Origin: DAISJD01 sp036821645
Lineage (GTDB): Bacteria > Pseudomonadota > Alphaproteobacteria > ATCC43930 > CGMCC-115725
Reading direction: 5' to 3'
Length of the DNA: 7,673 nt
NCBI GenBank assembly: GCA_036821645.1
Contig: DAISJD010000139.1
Coordinates: 1-7,673, forward strand
The notes beneath the pieces are model-generated. The model was given only the letters and a program-made list of their open reading frames with translations. It made no database searches and was not told where the DNA came from. The translations under genes and the position numbers were made by a program. Below are positions 5,211-7,673 of this stretch, one piece after another; positions within the stretch are counted from its first letter, which is position 1, and each line of letters begins with the position of its first letter.

Positions 5211-5258
5211 CACCTGCGTTCAGTGCATCGTTGAGTATCGATGCGCTGAACGCAGGTG
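5211..5258. terminator. Long hairpin after the darcynin gene (20-bp arms), probable terminator
   Basis: Arms 5211-5230 and 5239-5258 pair over 20 positions with a single T-G wobble and an 8-nt loop. The 13 outer pairs (starting CACCTGCG) are perfect. It begins 4 nt after the darcynin stop codon. On the + strand no T-run follows (TATGAAG), whereas on the minus strand the stem is followed by ATTTTTAG. It may thus end transcripts from either side, best for minus-strand ones coming from the AT-rich region, or it may stabilise the darcynin mRNA 3' end. Confidence 0.6.
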
Positions 5259-5660
5259 TATGAAGATAAAAACTTGTCATTTTGTCTGTTATCATGGGGC
5301 TGAGCCGTGACGGTATGTTTCATTTTGATCGTCCGATCTGATTTGTGAATTAATATGATTTTCATTCTTATAACAATATTTTCTAATTTAACTAAAAATG
5401 TATATAATTAAAAGCGATAAAAATATTCAATAAAATTAATAAAAATTTATATATTTTTATAATAACATCTTAATAGATATTAATTTTTGTAAGATATACT
5501 TTTATTTAAATTTTTTTTTGATTTCCTTGTTTCTTTATTTTTTTTGTTTTTTGATCTTTTATTTTTACTTTGCCTAATTTTAACCACATTTTAATTTTTT
5601 TATTGAGAAAAAATTTGCAATATGTAGAATAATTTTTTGAATGAGACTTGTTTGGAATGA
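5259..5660. other. Gene-free, extremely AT-rich stretch
   Basis: No convincing gene, RNA or repeat family is seen. In 5341-5640 I count 41 G or C in 300 bases, about 14 %, against about 60 % in neighbouring genes. It holds long T runs (nine in 5511-5519, eight and six shortly after) and A runs, which favours bent DNA and binding by H-NS/MucR-like silencers. The composition suggests acquired DNA. Toward its right end it holds a promoter-like sequence for the sulfotransferase-like gene. Confidence 0.75.
5603..5630 (+). promoter_or_regulatory. Candidate promoter of the sulfotransferase-like gene
   Basis: TTGAGA (5603-5608) and TAGAAT (5625-5630), each five of six to the sigma-70 consensus, are separated by 16 nt; the start codon is about 30 nt downstream. 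The AT-rich background raises the chance of accidental matches. Confidence 0.42.
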
Positions 5661-6641
5661 ATGTCAATGTTGATCAGCCTTGAACATCGTTTTATCTTTG
5701 TTGCCAATTTCAAAATTGGGTCGACATCCATCGAAGATGCCCTCAGTCCTTATTGTGAAATCAGGGTGCCAAGGACCGAATGGGGCAAACACATGACGAT
5801 ACACGAGGTTCAGGTTGGCTTTTCGCATGTGTTTTCGCATATTCCTTTAAGTGAATTTAAAATTTTTACCGTTATGCGCGAACCGATCGATTGGCTATAT
5901 AGTTTGTATCGGTCGCACATGGCGCCACTTTTCATCGATACGGAACTCACTTCAACCCATTATAGTTTTCCAGAGTTTTTAAAAATCTGGGGTTCGCAAA
6001 ACCAGGAACAAATGATACCGCAATATCATTATGTTATTGGTGCCGATGGAAATATTCTCGTAGATTTTATTGCGAATTTTCATCAGCTTCAGCATGATTT
6101 TGATATATTTTGTGATTATGTCGGTCTGCCAAAAATAACGCTTCCTTTTCATAATTTTAGCGTGGAAAAACAAGGATTAACTGGATTGAATTTTGATGAT
6201 TATAATAATTGTAGAAATATTTACTCAAAAGATTATATATTGTTAGATCATTATAGCGGTAGGATATTGGGTCCACAGGAAAAAAATTTATCACATTGCC
6301 CGTTTAAGTTTGATTATGACACAGAACTATCCGTCCTGCGTGGAAACAATTTTGTGAGAAATTATCGGACAATCACACGAGAAGATGTGATTGTTGCCTA
6401 TAAAACTATTTTAGGGCGCGATCCTGAAAGCGAGCGGGTCATCCATGATCATTTGGCTCATCGCATTACCATCGCGCAATTGCACGAGATTTTTCGGGCG
6501 AGTGATGAATATCGTGCCCTGCACGATACCCACTGCGAAGAAGTGCCGGCGTCACATCATGATCCGCAACCGCCAAACCGCGATTTTGACCATGATGTGA
6601 AGTCTGGCGAGGTTCAGGAGGCGCTGTCGGCTGTCGGATGA
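5661..6641 (+). CDS. Sulfotransferase-like protein with C-terminal DUF4214-type domain, 326 aa
   Basis: Seen: residues 10-25 RFIFVANFKIGSTSIE match the 5'-phosphosulfate loop of PAPS-dependent sulfotransferases (K18, S21-T-S23), and 68-84 IFTVMREPIDWLYSLYR matches the 3'-phosphate-binding segment (R73, S81). Family knowledge: such enzymes move sulfate from PAPS to a sugar or other acceptor; the acceptor is not readable. Residues 239-287 (DVIVAYKTILGRDPESE...ELHEIFRASDEYRAL) look like a DUF4214 repeat, often found in surface or glycan-related proteins; a His/Asp-rich tail of 39 residues follows. ATG 5661 or ATG 5667 could start it; the ribosome site (TGGA) is poor. G+C is 18 % at 6181-6240 but about 52 % over 6421-6600, so the C-terminal part resembles the host genome while the body resembles the AT-rich DNA upstream. 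Its end overlaps dabA by 28 bp, tail to tail. Confidence 0.78.
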   Translation: MSMLISLEHRFIFVANFKIGSTSIEDALSPYCEIRVPRTEWGKHMTIHEVQVGFSHVFSHIPLSEFKIFTVMREPIDWLYSLYRSHMAPLFIDTELTSTHYSFPEFLKIWGSQNQEQMIPQYHYVIGADGNILVDFIANFHQLQHDFDIFCDYVGLPKITLPFHNFSVEKQGLTGLNFDDYNNCRNIYSKDYILLDHYSGRILGPQEKNLSHCPFKFDYDTELSVLRGNNFVRNYRTITREDVIVAYKTILGRDPESERVIHDHLAHRITIAQLHEIFRASDEYRALHDTHCEEVPASHHDPQPPNRDFDHDVKSGEVQEALSAVG

Positions 6642-7673
6642 TCTTGTGCCGGATTTGCTGCAATCCATTTTCCGCCGCCGATATAGCGCTGGGCCAGGCG
6701 ACCGGCATCGTCGAGGGTAAAGAGGCTGAGCCATTGATGATCGAACAGATCGCGCACCGTCGGGTTGCGATCCAAAATATCGCTGATCGCAGGGCACGGG
6801 GCAGCAAGACACACCGATAAGCGCACGGGATCATGGCGATAGCGCGTACCATCATGGAGGGATTGCTGGGCGAGGCCCATGCGCAAGGTGCCGCCATTGC
6901 CTTCGACGACCCCGATCCCGCCTGCAACATTGTGCAAAAGCTTATTGCCACCACCGAACAGATTCGGGGCTACGGTTGCGCCAAGATAATGGAGATTGAT
7001 CCAACTGGCGACGATCAGGGGGGCGGTCATGATTTGGGTCAGAATCTGCCAATCGGGATCTTGACGCCAGTCATACTCGTGCAAAAACGCCCGCCCTTCG
7101 AACGATTTTCCCCGGGTCAATCGCCGGGGGGCAGCGATGAAGCTGCTGCACCCGGCCAAGCCCCATTCGGGGCGAACGGTTGCCCAATTGCGGGCGCGCC
7201 CATCGGGATGGGCCATATCGGGTCGGGTTTTGATCCGCTTCTGACGGGTCATGGCACCGGCCTCGAGAAGCCATCGGCGCGCCCGTTCCAAAAGGGCGTT
7301 GTGGGATGGTGGCGGCGCGGCATCGCAATGGAGGATCACGCGATCGACAAGGGTATCGTGGGTCCCGGCAAGAAAGACCGTGTCAGCGGGAATGGCGATG
7401 CCGCGGGCGGCAAGGCCGACCCTGATGGCGGGCTCGTTCAATAAACCGGCCAGAAGCCGACCATTGACCGTCCCCGCATGGCCGCCGCAGGCACCGCATT
7501 GCAAGCTGCTTTGATGGGGGTTATTCACCATCTGCGCCCCATGGCCGATCAAAAGGACGAGGGGGGCGAAACGCGCTGTCGGCATCATCGCCCGCAAGAT
7601 TGCAGAGGCTAAATCGAGCTTGGTCTCATCTGTGACTGGCGGATCGAAATGGGGGGGCGGCTCCTGCGGGGGG
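6614..7673 (-). CDS. dabA: DabA-type inorganic-carbon uptake subunit (DUF2309/UPF0753), C-terminal part only
   Basis: The frame is open to the right edge (7673), so only the last 350 or so residues of an approximately 800-residue protein are here. Seen: RFAPLVLLIGHGAQ then NNPHQSSLQCGACGG, which contain the histidine and cysteine that correspond to two zinc ligands of the beta-carbonic-anhydrase-like site of DabA (family knowledge: Cys, Asp, His, Cys); the first two ligands lie outside. Later: FLHEYDW, LTQIMTAPLIVASWINLHYLGATV, GGGNKLLHNVAGGIGVVEGNGGTLRMGLAQQS and the HDPVRLSVCLAAP segment, all typical of the family. With the membrane partner DabB (NuoL-like), DabA hydrates CO2 in a vectorial way, probably driven by ion flow, to accumulate bicarbonate. 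DabB would be expected beyond the right edge. Its stop at 6614 lies inside the end of the sulfotransferase-like gene. Confidence 0.92.
   Translation of the reverse strand, partial: PPQEPPPHFDPPVTDETKLDLASAILRAMMPTARFAPLVLLIGHGAQMVNNPHQSSLQCGACGGHAGTVNGRLLAGLLNEPAIRVGLAARGIAIPADTVFLAGTHDTLVDRVILHCDAAPPPSHNALLERARRWLLEAGAMTRQKRIKTRPDMAHPDGRARNWATVRPEWGLAGCSSFIAAPRRLTRGKSFEGRAFLHEYDWRQDPDWQILTQIMTAPLIVASWINLHYLGATVAPNLFGGGNKLLHNVAGGIGVVEGNGGTLRMGLAQQSLHDGTRYRHDPVRLSVCLAAPCPAISDILDRNPTVRDLFDHQWLSLFTLDDAGRLAQRYIGGGKWIAANPAQDHPTADSAS

Noticed and set aside
5356..5412. 18-codon open frame in the AT-rich region (MIFILITIF...)
   Set aside because: No ribosome-binding site, composition as expected by chance in poly-A/T DNA.
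5259..5660. Insertion sequence remnants or a replication origin in the AT-rich stretch
   Set aside because: No terminal repeats, transposase fragments or iterated binding boxes could be seen; AT-richness alone is not enough.
6833..7444. Open frame of 203 codons on the + strand opposite dabA
   Set aside because: Low-complexity Gly/Ala/Pro-rich translation, antisense to clearly conserved DabA motifs.

Overview
The window looks like a chromosomal segment of an alphaproteobacterium, possibly of the Rhodospirillales. The lineage is inferred from protein flavour and from a background of roughly 58-62 % G+C in most genes; no marker gene settles it. Twelve protein genes are visible, two of them touching a window edge. 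I see no rRNA, tRNA, CRISPR array or transposase.

Left part (1-2600): a Nudix hydrolase on the + strand converges on a minus-strand operon of three genes. In transcription order these are a small Tat-exported cysteine protein, a Zur-type Fur-family zinc repressor, and a COG0523/CobW GTPase with a histidine-rich insert (a zinc metallochaperone type). The first two share one base at the stop/start junction (TGATG). A fair sigma-70-like promoter sits about 60 bp upstream of the first start codon. This is a zinc-homeostasis unit.

Middle part (2600-4160): + strand genes for an NTF2/SnoaL-like protein, a bacterioferritin-associated ferredoxin (bfd) and a bacterioferritin (bfr), followed by a strong terminator. 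Bfd delivers electrons to Bfr to release stored iron, so this is an iron-storage module. Bfr keeps the haem methionine but has alanine where the ferroxidase histidine 130 should be.

Right part (4142-5260): a TetR regulator on the minus strand is divergent from a darcynin-family gene of unknown function. A perfect 10-bp inverted repeat lies between them, and a 20-bp-arm hairpin lies just after the darcynin gene.

Far right (5260-7673): about 300 bp of DNA with only about 14 % G+C leads into a sulfotransferase-like gene whose product ends in a DUF4214-type domain. The G+C rises from 18-40 % in its body to above 50 % in its tail. It converges on, and overlaps by 28 bp, the 3' end of a minus-strand dabA gene (DUF2309, inorganic-carbon uptake subunit) that runs off the right edge. 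The low-G+C block looks like DNA acquired next to dabA. The least described items are the Tat cysteine protein tied to zur, the TetR/darcynin pair with its operator-like repeat, and the sulfotransferase-DUF4214 fusion.
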